56,264 nt of DNA from a virus. Position numbers and translations under genes: made by a program. The notes under the pieces are model-generated. The model saw only the letters and a list, made by a program, of their open reading frames with translations, was not told the origin of the DNA and made no database searches. This document shows positions 10,001 to 20,200 of this stretch, piece by piece (position 1 is the stretch's first letter; each line of letters begins with the position of its first letter). The stretch covers positions 1 to 56,264 of IMG/VR virus record IMGVR_UViG_3300025127_000046; one strand, written 5' to 3'.

Positions 10001-10162
10001 AAGGATAGGGTCATGAAGGAAACAATCGATGCTAATACTTTAGCTGATAACATTCCTTGGTTCTATAAATTGAGAGAATCTATGACAAATCCATTTATTG
10101 ATGCACTTGGGGTTGTTGCAAGAAACAAGTTTTATAAGTTATTTACATTTTTGATTGAATAG
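4043..10162 (+). CDS. Very large (2039 aa) baseplate-region structural protein
   Basis: One uninterrupted frame of 2039 residues. An N-terminal segment holds two CxxC-like pairs (CPTCVPD and a later cysteine). A hydrophobic patch around residues 660-695 includes two amphipathic or membrane-like stretches, which is unusual for a baseplate protein. Residues about 1420-1580 are charged and helical, probably coiled coil (SEEEKALGRELRKY, then Lys/Glu-rich heptads). It is encoded between the hub/spike genes and gp25. It could be a giant hub or wedge component or an internal tail protein; it is too folded and too rich in beta segments to be a typical tape-measure protein. I do not recognise a family. 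Confidence 0.75.
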   Translation: MTSKFKKFQRDECQEEVKEPVDMSKFCPTCVPDKNYKEPRWWTTEKPYLNAKKCEYYTMVSINKDGEMFTHSSIKESGKSFSDVLDSYKKVGIQFLLNFYNKVPTNEINGRPIEDYATAADYHFYSFADSTMVVLVTIPANVFDSIPEQPVIETEEDLMTETMTVKTKYLILVLKKLKATLSVFSKFQAMYYQLEGGMVAYEQTGEPFYLEFYPNRIDMFLDELEKIIELNNYSYGIISDPLNEAYELKFTFEVSQALGTYKIKKIQARKNFGRKFKTLKKGLSAFTKAPPMKDATLVGYIANVKNIGLRIDAKKTPAWTDFVETFTFPKVIATTKDNFIKKTGIKCVDDQISKVIGGLDDFLFNQVVKFSDALEYQLNKANKTGIATINLGPDSIVDSKTQRKIENEFRLSIPEISLNVEKEKKTYRIKKPFCLADMLKNNKQISEEFLKSVISSLNPCKFIELSKTAITCIMSNLDFETSNRAIMKTWFSNATAQGLEGLLMGLPEPVRLQISQEIALELGEEANLVPTEEPDDREGQVSIAKFLIDSGTTITDAYGDALTASAITGISSRSNLSESQIMKVYEKVIMKVASIQDLMKSIENLPGMDLLMSMTGIGGSDFPVTHYITPPIDSFLNSLSFDICGKWPSGLRMPKIDFKFTSWSWPKALGIMFIKFLRLKIKDLIINLIGFVAGKIKIELPTIHSLDCNNVKDFAKAASDLLTDRKDLKDILSEVVCGEIDQDRDKQELCNNLLGQTGLTTDNAMATLASTNYDSLNNPIATMDSPSNQLSDKETVARAQQPFIKLTKAISVSSTKNEMIRAITLPPEEQDYNFFKNLSLTIPIVVPEFASSFDTVEKVAEFFIKLSNTLTFDQRQALRDSVDPTEEDQPLESSICLTSEQVEQWNAERQRAFEESGLNPDVAKDFVDKQNERIATDLEEMLDLISRSPEDLFKDAIDRALDIEGDGCENPQAAFVMRETPAEETVSSSVPAVFGRLQKAFIDDTIEWNFFERLVDTPGILSLILADKKGFTLNYHNAVNKSAILKFFLPDPGENPETVSIQMLKYLESNDVEFDDNKIILNYSNELDDDDLFESKIICRNAKKGLNYGVSCRSPFGTRNFFVNQHTFSEFDKQFIAPKGSEDFRTITMQNVLNNRWQKFNNEINFSQVNKMLKSIDRLIFTGLKSSIMYTQDGKVSSGFVHSAPLQEITKQDLEYVGPNGEEYDYDEEQAILGRSSTNNKRVVFLDPSMYGGSYRNPKYYIKPQEQEGWMKISRFFLPEAKGEKNQFTFLNVSDIGKSMDDTRNKIKSDPRLQIAPDQLEEVPFDRVISPSKHAAIEGTVTATIRTFLADFFIRSMPVISNVAIGPDNYDDCMAEFIVEEMCKSMQSQEHALKSVYTGTVYWLLFLEQAVQIFNRKFEDFSKIYSEKKENMSEEEKALGRELRKYSSSLLQIAAAQKLFNYDDGTALELLKDDFVWNLSRNLDNESLRKKISQLEFRIRELDRIKDFTDKIDEGTETVLDSYISAVEKAEKFVTISSDKAKSMNKKSINKSDKIKKELRIEIEKAKTQIETNKIKKIYGDDIVRGSLIIGFGKDYWKNMNINYQEWNRSMKKIPNYSTDSDSYGFVGDVNLGFKFSDLTLKEANFASKIFTISLVEKECKDVLKFLVKEQIKNYSKALTDVVSPSITDIGKFFLGSSKSNIISPEIGTTVEKYNNIVSCSDNPATSNPLDNITLSEEQIQQIKDNGNFYFEKYIKITEKGKGSTRIISPKAFKNILRSKKNVAGKYLSDFFGNSIINEKEQKMIGSVGVKFGLRLCYIPGETFSKVEKTTDNLEIAKNLKSFIFKPSHAGLGENIFPMCSYEQDLMDELISFYINLPDDNCNQDLKCYVDNLMRSPDYDLIFNKIFNIKRIPSVLSVYSYMNFLSALGVDKNEREDSDDSEINKNNVGKIFNDCKKELKTLFLSSYIRKGYGLDDKNPDSQIEYSKDRVMKETIDANTLADNIPWFYKLRESMTNPFIDALGVVARNKFYKLFTFLIE

Positions 10163-10172
10163 GAGACCATCA

Positions 10173-10565
10173 ATGTCAAAAAAAGATTTTTACACTATTA
10201 AGTTCCCACTAGAAATTGGGATGGAGGACATAGGTTATCAACAAATTAGTGATTTCAAAGAATTGGTTGAGTATAACATGAAAAGTACATTGTTGACTTG
10301 TCCCGGAGAAATAATCAGCGACCCACAATTTGGCGTTTGTATAAGAAAAGTTCTGTTTGAAAACCCAAACACTATCTCCAACGCAATGATTTCAGAAGTA
10401 ATAACAAACCAGATTAGCAAATATATTCCATATATCTCATTACGGGGAGTAAGAATTCTAAATGAGTACAATGGCCTTTCTATGAGAATTCAAATAAGGT
10501 ATTCAATTTCAAGCAGCGAAGCAGTAGAAACCTTTGAGTTTTCCGTAGAGTTACCAGAAATTTGA
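10173..10565 (+). CDS. Baseplate wedge protein, gp25-like
   Basis: A 130-aa protein of the GPW/gp25 (IraD-like fold) family. It has the family layout: an N-terminal strand (FYTIKFPLEIG), ELVEYNMKSTLLTCPGE, then the conserved DPQFGVCIRK loop (family pattern P-x-x-G, with E/D in the sheath-binding core) and a C-terminal beta strand ending in EFSVELPEI. In T4, gp25 links wedge to sheath initiation. I use ATG 10173, preceded by AGGAG; a TTG at 10155 would start inside the preceding gene and is less likely. The gp6-like gene follows, the usual partner order. Confidence 0.88.
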   Translation: MSKKDFYTIKFPLEIGMEDIGYQQISDFKELVEYNMKSTLLTCPGEIISDPQFGVCIRKVLFENPNTISNAMISEVITNQISKYIPYISLRGVRILNEYNGLSMRIQIRYSISSSEAVETFEFSVELPEI

Positions 10566-10574
10566 ATCTAGAAT

Positions 10575-10582
10575 CTATTTAT
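10575..10582 (+). promoter_or_regulatory. CTATTTAT candidate late promoter element
   Basis: CTATTTAT sits in the 39-base gap before the gp6-like gene, 22 bases ahead of its ATG at 10605. TTGGAG lies between them, so a transcript starting about seven bases after the box would have a short leader carrying a ribosome-binding site. Confidence 0.5.
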
Positions 10583-10604
10583 TTTCGATGTTGGAGAACA
10601 AGAG

Positions 10605-12404
10605 ATGCCAAATAAAAAAAATGTTAACATAAAATACACCAGTAGAGATTTCGATTCTATAAAAGAAGATTTGATTGATCATGCAAAAAGATATTACCCA
10701 GACAATTATAAAGACTTTACGACTCCTTCGTTTGGCACAATGATTCTGGACTCCATAGCATATGTTGGCGACATCTTATCTTATTATGTCGATTATGGTG
10801 TAAACGAGTCTTTTTTAGATACTTCTATTGAATTTGATAATATAAGAAAACATGCTAGATCGTTAGGTTACAATTTCCACGGAACACCTTCTTCATTTGG
10901 CATTGTATCTCTATTTGTTCTATGCCCAGCCAATACAGACGGAACAGCCCCTGATACATCTTATTTGCCAATAATAAAAAAGGGAGCGGCGTTCACCAGC
11001 GTAAACGGTGGAAATTACCTATTAACAGAAGATGTAGACATGAGCAGTCCGAAAAACAAATTTGTCGCAGCTAGATTCAACAACAGCACAGGTGCCACCA
11101 CGCACTTCGCAGTAAAGGCCTTGGGGCAAGTGCAATCCGGCATCTTTGAAGTTGTCAATATCGATTTGGTCGATTCTGCATTTGAAAGATTTCGAAAAAT
11201 CAGAATAGGTGACAACAAAATAACAGAAGTATTTGCAGTGGTTGATTCAAGCGGCAACAAATATTATGAAGTTGATAATTTATCACAAGAAGTTGTCTTT
11301 TTAGAGACAACGAACAAAGATGCCTTTACAGATGGTGTCAGATCAGTTCTAAAGCCCTTTGTGGCAACTAGAAGATTCACGGTCGAACAAGACGATACAG
11401 GAACGTATTTGCAGTTTGGCTACGGGTCAGAAGATGAAGATGATTCTGGTCTTGTAGATCCTTCAAAAGTTGCCTTAAAGATGCATGGCAAAAAGCAAAT
11501 TTCCAACAGTTCGTTTGATCCTGCTAAATTACTATCTACGAATAAGTTTGGTGTTTCACCATACAACACTACATTAAAAGTGGTTTACAGGGTCAATAAT
11601 CCAAACTCGGTCAATGCCCCGTCATTGTCTATAAATCAAGTTTCATATGCTAATTTTATTTTCAATAATGAATCTAGTCTGGTAGCCAATAACGTGACTT
11701 TTGTGAAAAATTCATTAGAGGTTTCAAATGAGGATCCGCTAACTGGCTTCAACCACGACTTGACCAACGAGGAACTAAAAGTAAGAGCAAAATCGTATTA
11801 TGCCTCACAGAACAGAGCAGTGACTAAGCAAGACTACGAATCTTTGATTTATCAAATGCCTCCAAAGTTTGGTTCAATAAAGAGAGCAAACATAGTCAAC
11901 GACCCCTCTTCGACAAATAGAAAAATCTCAGTTTACATAGTTTCTGAGGATAATGACGGCAAACTAGCAGCAACTGGTGGCGTAGTAAAAAATAACATCA
12001 AAAATTGGCTTCAAAAGTATATTCCTATAAATGATTCTGTTGAAATAAAAGATGCTATAATTATAAACTATAGTGTAGATTTTGTAGTTCAATATGATAG
12101 AAATTACGAACCCGACGAGGTTCTTCTAGCTTGCGTTGATAGGGTAGAAAATTTTGTTAATGACTCTTTGTACATTGGCGAACCAATTTATATAACAAAG
12201 TTTTATGATATTTTGAATAAAGTTACTGGGGTTGTTGATGTCAAAAAAGTTATGATCAAAAACAAAACAGGTTCAAATTATAGCAGCGTCTCTCTAGACT
12301 TTAACAAAATTGCTTCAAAAGATGGCACTTTTTATAAAGTGCCAAAAAATGTAATTTTAGAAATGAAATACCCCAAATTTGATATCAAAGGAACAGTAAA
12401 ATAA
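10605..12404 (+). CDS. Baseplate wedge protein, gp6/gpJ family
   Basis: A 599-aa protein with the typical start of the gp6/baseplate J family: IKYTSRDFDSIKEDLIDHAK followed by YYPDNYKDFTTPSFGTMILD, which is the fragment used to recognise T4-like gp6. The central region carries the VSNEDPLTGFNHDLTNEELK segment followed by AVTKQDYESLIYQMPPKFGS, the J-type core, and a C-terminal dimerisation part. In T4 this protein forms the inner ring of wedges. The stop overlaps the start of the next structural gene (ATAATGG), and the gene is preceded by a candidate late promoter. Confidence 0.9.
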   Translation: MPNKKNVNIKYTSRDFDSIKEDLIDHAKRYYPDNYKDFTTPSFGTMILDSIAYVGDILSYYVDYGVNESFLDTSIEFDNIRKHARSLGYNFHGTPSSFGIVSLFVLCPANTDGTAPDTSYLPIIKKGAAFTSVNGGNYLLTEDVDMSSPKNKFVAARFNNSTGATTHFAVKALGQVQSGIFEVVNIDLVDSAFERFRKIRIGDNKITEVFAVVDSSGNKYYEVDNLSQEVVFLETTNKDAFTDGVRSVLKPFVATRRFTVEQDDTGTYLQFGYGSEDEDDSGLVDPSKVALKMHGKKQISNSSFDPAKLLSTNKFGVSPYNTTLKVVYRVNNPNSVNAPSLSINQVSYANFIFNNESSLVANNVTFVKNSLEVSNEDPLTGFNHDLTNEELKVRAKSYYASQNRAVTKQDYESLIYQMPPKFGSIKRANIVNDPSSTNRKISVYIVSEDNDGKLAATGGVVKNNIKNWLQKYIPINDSVEIKDAIIINYSVDFVVQYDRNYEPDEVLLACVDRVENFVNDSLYIGEPIYITKFYDILNKVTGVVDVKKVMIKNKTGSNYSSVSLDFNKIASKDGTFYKVPKNVILEMKYPKFDIKGTVK

Positions 12405-14287
12405 TGGCTATAAAAAGATATACAGCAAATGCAGACAACACAATAACAAATGCTTACAAAGAAGATTTCAACAATAGAGGAACTGGCTCTAACATGGGCT
12501 TTTCTGACATCTTGGAAACTTTTTCGCTTTATGCACATAGAGATTCTTCATCCGCTGAGTTGTCAAGAATTATGGTACAATTTCCTGTTAGCGATATTAG
12601 CTCAGACAGAACATCTGGAAAAATTCCTGCTTCTGGTAGTGTATCGTTCTATCTTAGGATGTTCAATGCGGAGCACACAAGAACTCTTCCTGTTGATTAT
12701 AAACTTACGATCAATGCTATTTCCGCCGAGTGGGAAGAGGGCTATGGGCTTGATATGGCAAACTATTCTGACTTAACATATGACAAGGTTGGGTCTAACT
12801 GGATAAACGCCAACGGAACATCCGCCACCGCCACCGCAACTGTAACTGTTGCCAATGATGGATTTATTGAGGCTGGTGACACAATCACTTTGATTGCAAC
12901 TGATGGAACAGTAGTTGTGGCCACTGCACACGCTACTACTACAACTAGCACTGCTGCAACGACTGCGGTGCAATTTGCCCGAAATGGCGGGAGTAATTCC
13001 GCTGTTGCTACAGCAATTGCAACAGCTATAAATCATAGTTCATATTTTTCCGCCGCAGCAGAAGGGGCGGTAGTTACAATAACCCAAGCTGTCGCAGGCC
13101 ATGGTGGAAACACAGCAGTTACATGCGTCGACGGTGGCGGTGCTGGTCCTTGGTTTACTAAAACAAACTTTACCGGAGGCAGCGGCAAATGGTCCACAGC
13201 AGGAGGTGACTTCTACACAGATGCTAGTTCATCTTTTGAGCAGCGTTTTGAAATTGGGACTGAAGACTTAGAAGTTGATGTTACGACATTAGTCGAGCAG
13301 TGGGTCAACAGTGGCGGCAATGTTCTGGGTTCAAAAAACAATTACGGAGTTATGGTAAAGTTGTCTGGTGCCTATGAGGCATCTAGCTCAACTAATTCAA
13401 TTGGTGCACGAAAATCTTATTATACAAAAAAGTTTTTCGCAAGATCATCAGAATTTTTCTTTGACAGACCGATATTAGAAGCCAGATGGGACTCCACTAG
13501 AAGGGATAACCGAGGAAATTTTTTACTTAGCAGTTCGGCCCTACCAGCAGCAGATAATCTCAATACGTTGTACATGTATAATTACGTTAGGGGAAAACTA
13601 AGAGATATAAGAGGATTGAGCACGCAAGTACCAGTCATGAGGCTTTTTTACTCTTCCGGTTCAGTACCAGAAGGAACAGCACAATACTTCAGAAACTCAA
13701 GCAATGCAATAGTCAGTTACCTTAGTGCCTCTAGGGTATCAACAGGAGTTTACAAAGTTATTTTTTCTGCTACTAGTAGCGTTACAACGTCAACTTATCC
13801 CAATCTGGTTGATGTTTGGTCGTATAGTGGATCAGAAATACATACCGGGTCGGCTATTTCTCCAAAGACATATTATATGACAGGCAAAAATCCTGACAGC
13901 AAATATGTCATTACAATGCCAAACCTGAAAAAGCAATACATGAACCAGCAAACAGAAAGATTTAGACTTTATGTTAGAAATAAAAACTGGTCGCCGAACA
14001 TTTATACTAAAGCCGTGTCAACACCAGAAAGAATCATGGTTGACACGGCCTCGTATCAGATCACAAGAATGAGTGATAACAGGGTTGTTATTCCTTATGG
14101 TACATCTTCAACAAACCACACCGTAATGTCTTATGACGTGTCTGGTAATTATTTTGATTTAGATTTATCTATGCTAGAGTCCGGATACACATATAGAATC
14201 AATTATTCATTTTATGAAGATGGAATTGGATCTTATGTGGAGCAACCCTATTCTTTCAAAATCAGAGTAGTAAAGAATGAGTATTAG
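12404..14287 (+). CDS. Baseplate or tail structural protein with inserted Ala/Thr-rich module
   Basis: A 627-aa protein. The N-terminal half resembles DNRLRE-type beta domains of marine-phage tail proteins (residues about 40-300: LSRIMVQFPVSDIS, then SVSFYLRMFNAEHT and WEEGYGLDMANYSDLTYDKV). Residues about 141-261 are an Ala/Thr/Val-rich beta module that interrupts this fold; either side reads continuously as SNWINANGTS and KWSTAGGDFYTD. The C-terminal half has Tyr-rich strands (FRLYVRNKNWSPNIY). It follows gp6 by a one-base overlap and overlaps the LamG giant by 11 bases. The position fits a wedge or fibre-attachment protein such as gp7 or gp8, but this is by position only. Confidence 0.72.
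   Translation: MAIKRYTANADNTITNAYKEDFNNRGTGSNMGFSDILETFSLYAHRDSSSAELSRIMVQFPVSDISSDRTSGKIPASGSVSFYLRMFNAEHTRTLPVDYKLTINAISAEWEEGYGLDMANYSDLTYDKVGSNWINANGTSATATATVTVANDGFIEAGDTITLIATDGTVVVATAHATTTTSTAATTAVQFARNGGSNSAVATAIATAINHSSYFSAAAEGAVVTITQAVAGHGGNTAVTCVDGGGAGPWFTKTNFTGGSGKWSTAGGDFYTDASSSFEQRFEIGTEDLEVDVTTLVEQWVNSGGNVLGSKNNYGVMVKLSGAYEASSSTNSIGARKSYYTKKFFARSSEFFFDRPILEARWDSTRRDNRGNFLLSSSALPAADNLNTLYMYNYVRGKLRDIRGLSTQVPVMRLFYSSGSVPEGTAQYFRNSSNAIVSYLSASRVSTGVYKVIFSATSSVTTSTYPNLVDVWSYSGSEIHTGSAISPKTYYMTGKNPDSKYVITMPNLKKQYMNQQTERFRLYVRNKNWSPNIYTKAVSTPERIMVDTASYQITRMSDNRVVIPYGTSSTNHTVMSYDVSGNYFDLDLSMLESGYTYRINYSFYEDGIGSYVEQPYSFKIRVVKNEY
12824..13186 (+). other. Inserted beta-module within the structural gene
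   Basis: The coding sequence here is visibly richer in G and C than its flanks, with GCC/ACC/GCA codons and runs such as TATATVTVANDGFIEAGDTI. The encoded module ends in TNFTGG and looks like a self-contained beta domain used repeatedly in marine phage tail proteins. Removing it would rejoin the flanks smoothly. Read as a mobile domain, probably acquired by recombination. Confidence 0.5.
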
Positions 14288-17200
14288 AGATTTATTTAAT
14301 AAAAAAAGCGTTTCTATTGAAAACGTAGCCACAGGCAGTTCCGACATTGAATCTAAAGATTTTGTTTTAACAACAATGAAGAAAAACGAAACCTTTATTC
14401 AGAATGTTGATTTTGCGTCAGCATCAAATTTTGCACGCTTCGGGTCAGCCTACGAGTATTATACAACTTCAATTAGAAGAGTGTATGATGAATATCCATA
14501 TGACGGATCTGATAAGGAAAAAGCATTATTTGAATTAAGCTCTTCCTTCTTAGATAAGTACATTTTTGACAATCTATATCCAAAGTCGAATGGTTTTGTG
14601 ACTTTTTCATATGCTACTTTTATGGCATCAGCGTCTCCGGACGCCAATGGGTATGGAACACCCTCAGTCTCTGAAAGAGAGCAAATTTTTATCAGAGGGG
14701 GCCTACACACAGCATCTTCTGGTATGGAAGGAAAACCTTTAGTTAAAACGTTTTCTAATTCTATAGTCTATGATTCTGATAAAAACAGGACCACAACATT
14801 CAAATTGAATCCTAGTTCGGGATTTACTGTTGAGTTCTGGCTGAAAAAGCCAGCATTCAATACCTCTAAAACAGAAAGAGAGGTAATTTTTGATTCTTGG
14901 AATAACAAGACTGGTAATGACAACGGGCGCTTTAGAATTGTACTGGATGGATCTTCTGCCGCTGACACTTTTAAATTTGTATTCCGATCCGGATCGCTAG
15001 CATCAGGTAAAGGAGTTTATGAAACAACGGTAAGCGATTCAACTGTGACTAACGCATCTCTTACAACTTGGAAGCATTATGCTTTATCTGTTATATCTGG
15101 TTCTGGCGGACTCATAACTAGATTTTATGTAAACGGACTTTTGAATAAAAAAACGACACACAACGCTAATGGAGTGATGTTAGATATAGGCGGACTGATC
15201 AACGGCTCTATTGGGTCTCTAGTCGCAGCGACAACTCATCTTAGCCCTTCAAACCAGTATGGAGGAAAGCTAAGCGGAAGTCTTGATGATTTCAGATTCT
15301 GGAAAACCAGAAGAACATCTGAGCAAATTTATAACAACTATTATACTCACGTTGGCGGCGGAACAAATACTGACGATGCTAATACATCTTTGGGATTATA
15401 TTACAAATTCAACGAAGGTATAGTTGGCAATTCTTCATATGATTCGGTTGTTTTAGATTATTCTGGTAGGATTGCGAATGGTACGTGGACTGGGTATACT
15501 TCTGGCGCTAGAAACGCAGGATCAGCGTTTGTTTTGTCCAGCACTGTCACTTCTGAGCCTAAAGACCCAATTATAAGAAGCGCACATCCTGAAGTTACTA
15601 CTCTTCTGACAAACTTACAGACAAGTGGTAGCGCATGGGATGACAAAAATACATCTTTGCTTTACAATAGGGTGCCTAGCTGGATCAGAGAAGAGGATGA
15701 ATCTAATAATAAAAATGTTAAATACTTGTTTCAAATTATGGGTAGCTATTTCGATACTTTGTTTTTGCAAATAAACGAAATCCCAAAACTGAAAGAAAAA
15801 AGATTCTATCCTGACACCAACAAACCTTTGCCCTTTACAGAAAGACTACTAAAAGAACGTGGACTCATAACCACTAAAATTTTATCTAACAATACATTGT
15901 TTGAATATTACAATGGCAGAGACAAAAACAAAATTGTTTATGAAAAAGAGATCAACGTATTAAAGAATTTGATTTATAACAACATCTATAACAATTTAGA
16001 TTATATTATGAAAGCTAAAGGGACCGAGTCATCAATCAGAAACATGATGAGGTGCTTTGGTTTTGATGATGAGATTGTCAAGCTAAACATTTACACAGAC
16101 AACGGAACTCACTACTTTACAGATAAATCTAGACAAACAACGATTAATAAAAATTACGTAAACTTCAATACTACAAACACATTCAACTCAACAATTTTTC
16201 AAACTTCTTCAACTAATAATACAAACTCTTTTGTCACAGGGTCGAAAGCTGCACTAGATGAGCTTTATTCTGCAATGACCGTTGAGGCAAACATAATTGT
16301 CCCAGACAAAATAGAAGTACATGAGGACGGATATTTTGGAACTAACTTTTTATCTTCTTCTATTTTTGGATTACACGAAGCAGGTACAAATGTTGGAGTC
16401 TATACGTGGCCATCTTCAGAAATTGCAAATTTTCAAGTTTATCTTTTGAGAGACAGTTTGGAATCTAAGAATGCTAAATTTGTGTTAACAAATAGATCAA
16501 ATAGTTTCTTCTTAACATCTAGTCTAATAAGAGATGTATATGAAAATCAAACTTGGAACATCGCCGTAAGAGTGAAACCGCAAAAGTATCCTTTTATTGG
16601 CAATGTGGTAAGCACCTCAAATCCGTTATATACTATAGACTTTTACGGTGTAAACCACTCTTTCAGTGTTGTTGAGAATGAATTTCATGTATCAGAGAGT
16701 CTTTCCTATGCCAGTGGTTCCGCTTTCTTAACAAGACCTAAAAGACTTTATATAGGTGCCCATCGCACAAACTTCACAGGAGCGGTTGCCCAACAGTCAG
16801 ACCTCAAAATTGGATCGATTGCGTTTTATAATGACTATGTTAGCAACGATGACATCAAGCAACACAATTTAGATCCTATGAATTATGGTGTAGAAAAATC
16901 TATTTCATCTACATCAATGTTTGCCAATGGGGCTACTAATTCTTATAATTCTAAATTTGATTCAAACGTGTTGATTTGGAACTTCCAAACGGTCACAGGC
17001 TCAGACTCAAGTGGGTTATTTACTGTTGATGATTACTCAAGCGGATCAGCGGCAATTTCATCAACATTTCCGGATTATTTGACAAAAGCATATCACAAGG
17101 GTAAAGGTTTTTCCTTCCCAACTTCTAACAGTTCGTTTATCAAGAGCGAACTTGTTTATGCTAGCAAAAAAGAACTACCAGAAATGGCATATAATTCAGA

Positions 17201-20200
17201 CAGTGTTACTATTGAGACTGATGAAAAGAAGTTTTTTATTAAGGACGATGATGTAAGTGACAACTATTTCTCATTAGAAAAGAGTCTTTATCAAGTTGTT
17301 TCTGAAGAAATGCTAAACATGATTTCGTCGGTAAAAGAATTTAGCAATCTTATGGGTAAAGCAACCGATAGGTACAGAGTTGAATATAAGCGTGTCAATT
17401 TTATTAGATCGATGTTTTTCGATAAAGTCGAAGAAGACCTTGATTTTGATTCATTTACTGAATATTTCAAATGGATAGACAATTCTGTTTCTTATTTCGT
17501 TTCTCAATTGTTTCCTGCCTCTGCAAGGCACTCAAAAGACATTTCTGATATAGTTGAAAGTCATATTTTAGAAAGAAACAAATACCAAAACAAATTTCCG
17601 CTACTAACCAGATATCCTTCAACTGAAGGCCAAATCAAAGGAAGTAGCGAAATGAGGTATAGCTGGAAAACTGGTCATGCTCCAATTGGCGGAGCCGATG
17701 ACAAGAATTGTGTCTGGCAAAAGCTCAGAAAAGAAAGAACAGATATAGTTGAAAGAGAGACAATAAGACAAGTAATAAACACTGAGTCGACAGGAAGTGG
17801 CCCATCCTTGGCCAAGGCTGACCTGACAATTTACAGAGGGTCAGCGTTTGCTCTAAGAAGGCTATCAAAGCCCTACAGGATCTCTCAAGACTTGGAACCT
17901 CCGTTGCATGGTGGTATAAATTATCCACCAAAGAAGAATCGTGACGTTATTTATCACTTGGCACAAAGGCACGGTGAAAAAGGAAACTACGGGCAGCCAC
18001 TAAATGTTGTGGTAGCAGGGCCCGGCACTGGCAGTGGCAAAATAACACAAAGGTCATGTGACGACATACAAGATCCGAATCTAAAGACTAGAGTGTATTT
18101 AGATGCATTTGCTGGTAAATATTCAAATGAATCGTACTCGCCCGGTGCAAGAGATGTTGATAGTACTTATTCATATCGATTAACCGAATTGGATTTGCCC
18201 GTAACAGTAATCTCTAGCTCTGTTAATAGTGGTTACAATTCTCATGTCGTGAATCGTTTTGATTCTGGGTCTATTGTGACAAACATACACTCAGATACAA
18301 CCTCTCCAACGAACCATATTCCCATGCAGGGACCTTTTACTGAGACATGGGTAGGTGGACACCAACATAGACACATAGCTGTAAATAGGCGAGATTTGAG
18401 CCTTATAGACGATGACACTGGAACAGCACCTTTGAACAATTTGGACAACAAATACACAAGACCTGAAGGCTGGATGTTGCAGTTAGGAGACAAAGACTCA
18501 CCTCATGATGGCGCAATAGGTATCGTTGGTCCTGATTACGGTGGCCCGTATCCTGATCCGGCCAGAAAAGTAGCTGTTTTTTATCGAGAAGAGAGAGCAA
18601 AACGCCCTGTTAACATCAAAAACATTCGCTACACTACCGGTAGTAGGAATCTTGGTAACTTTAGAGAAAATTATGAATTAATTTCCGCTGGCGGTAAAAT
18701 GCAAAATAATCTTTATCTAAGAAAAAATCCGGATCACAATTTCATTCCACAAACTATTGGTGATATTTTACCAACGACTACTCATCCTATGACCCTGTTA
18801 GCACAAAGTCCAACATCTGTAGGTAATGTTTTTGGCTCTTACTCAAACAATAGACAAGTAGAGCAAGTAGCTGCTGTGGCTGGTGCAAAGGCTTCTGGAT
18901 CTATAAAGTTGTTTGGAACTTCTAGTATAAGTCCCTCACACAATGAAAATATAGTTCTCGGCGCAGGCGGAGGATTTGCGGCAAAGGAGTTTTGGCTTCC
19001 AAACGATATTGGTAAAACAACCACCGGAGAAGTTTACTTAATAAGTTCAGGGTCAAGTGACACTGACTTGTATAACAGTTTTCGCACACACTTGCAAAAT
19101 GCTTACACTTCAAGTTACTCTGTTTCTTACACTACATCCCCCGCTGTACTTGGAAGTGCCATTTACCAAACATCTTCACACAATGTATCTTATCTCACTG
19201 CCAGTGTTTCAAACTTCTCAGCGTCCTCGTTTACGTTAGCTGGTTGGTACAAATTTGATGGCACACATAGTGGCGATAAGCGTCTTTTTTGGCTGGGGTC
19301 GGCAACCGGAAATGGTCGTCACTCATATGCATGGGCAGATCAAGGATTGAGCTATATGCTACGATTCAGAATTAGCTACACAGATGGCGGAGGAAATCAA
19401 AAAGAAACCCAATGGCAACTGAGTGATCTTCCCGGCAAAATGAAGAACACTTGGGCACACATAGCCCTCACATGGCAGTCAAGTTCTGCCAATCCTACTT
19501 TTCAAAACAAACCAGTCATTTATATAAATGCTATTAGCCAGTCTTGGTCAACAACATGTGACACATATGCAGGCGGATGCCCATCGACTTGGGGAGGAAC
19601 ATATGTCCCCAATCCCATAAATCAGATTCAATTATTTGGAGATTCCAACGGTTGGAAAGGGGGAATTGACTCATTTCAGTTCTTCAATAAAGTCCTAACA
19701 AGCGCTGAGGTTTTGACACTGTACAACTCTAGAGTTGCACCAAACCATAGCAATCCGGCAATAGCAATTCCAAGTTCCTCACAGTGTGCTGCGTGGTGGA
19801 CTATGGGAGATCATGCTAGTGATCCAACACCCGTTCACGGACAGACAACAAACTTAGTCAATGGTGGCTTGATATACGATGTTATGGGCAACAACAACAT
19901 TACTGTTAAGCAAGCCACATTACAAGCCCGAAGAATGCATTGGTCGAGCGGTATTCCACAAACTGCTTCCTATGCCACATTCAGTCTAACAGCTAGCACC
20001 AGCACTGCCAACCAGAATAGAACCATAGTCTTGAGTTCTAGTGCGTGGCACCCGACTAAAAGAGCTAATTCGTGGTATGGAAGCGATTCTAGCATTACAG
20101 GCGGAATAACTCCGATAGCAGCAGTTCCCGGCAATATCAATGCCATTGTTAATTCTTCTGTGACAAACACTATAATTACATCAAGATTTTCAGCCCCGGG

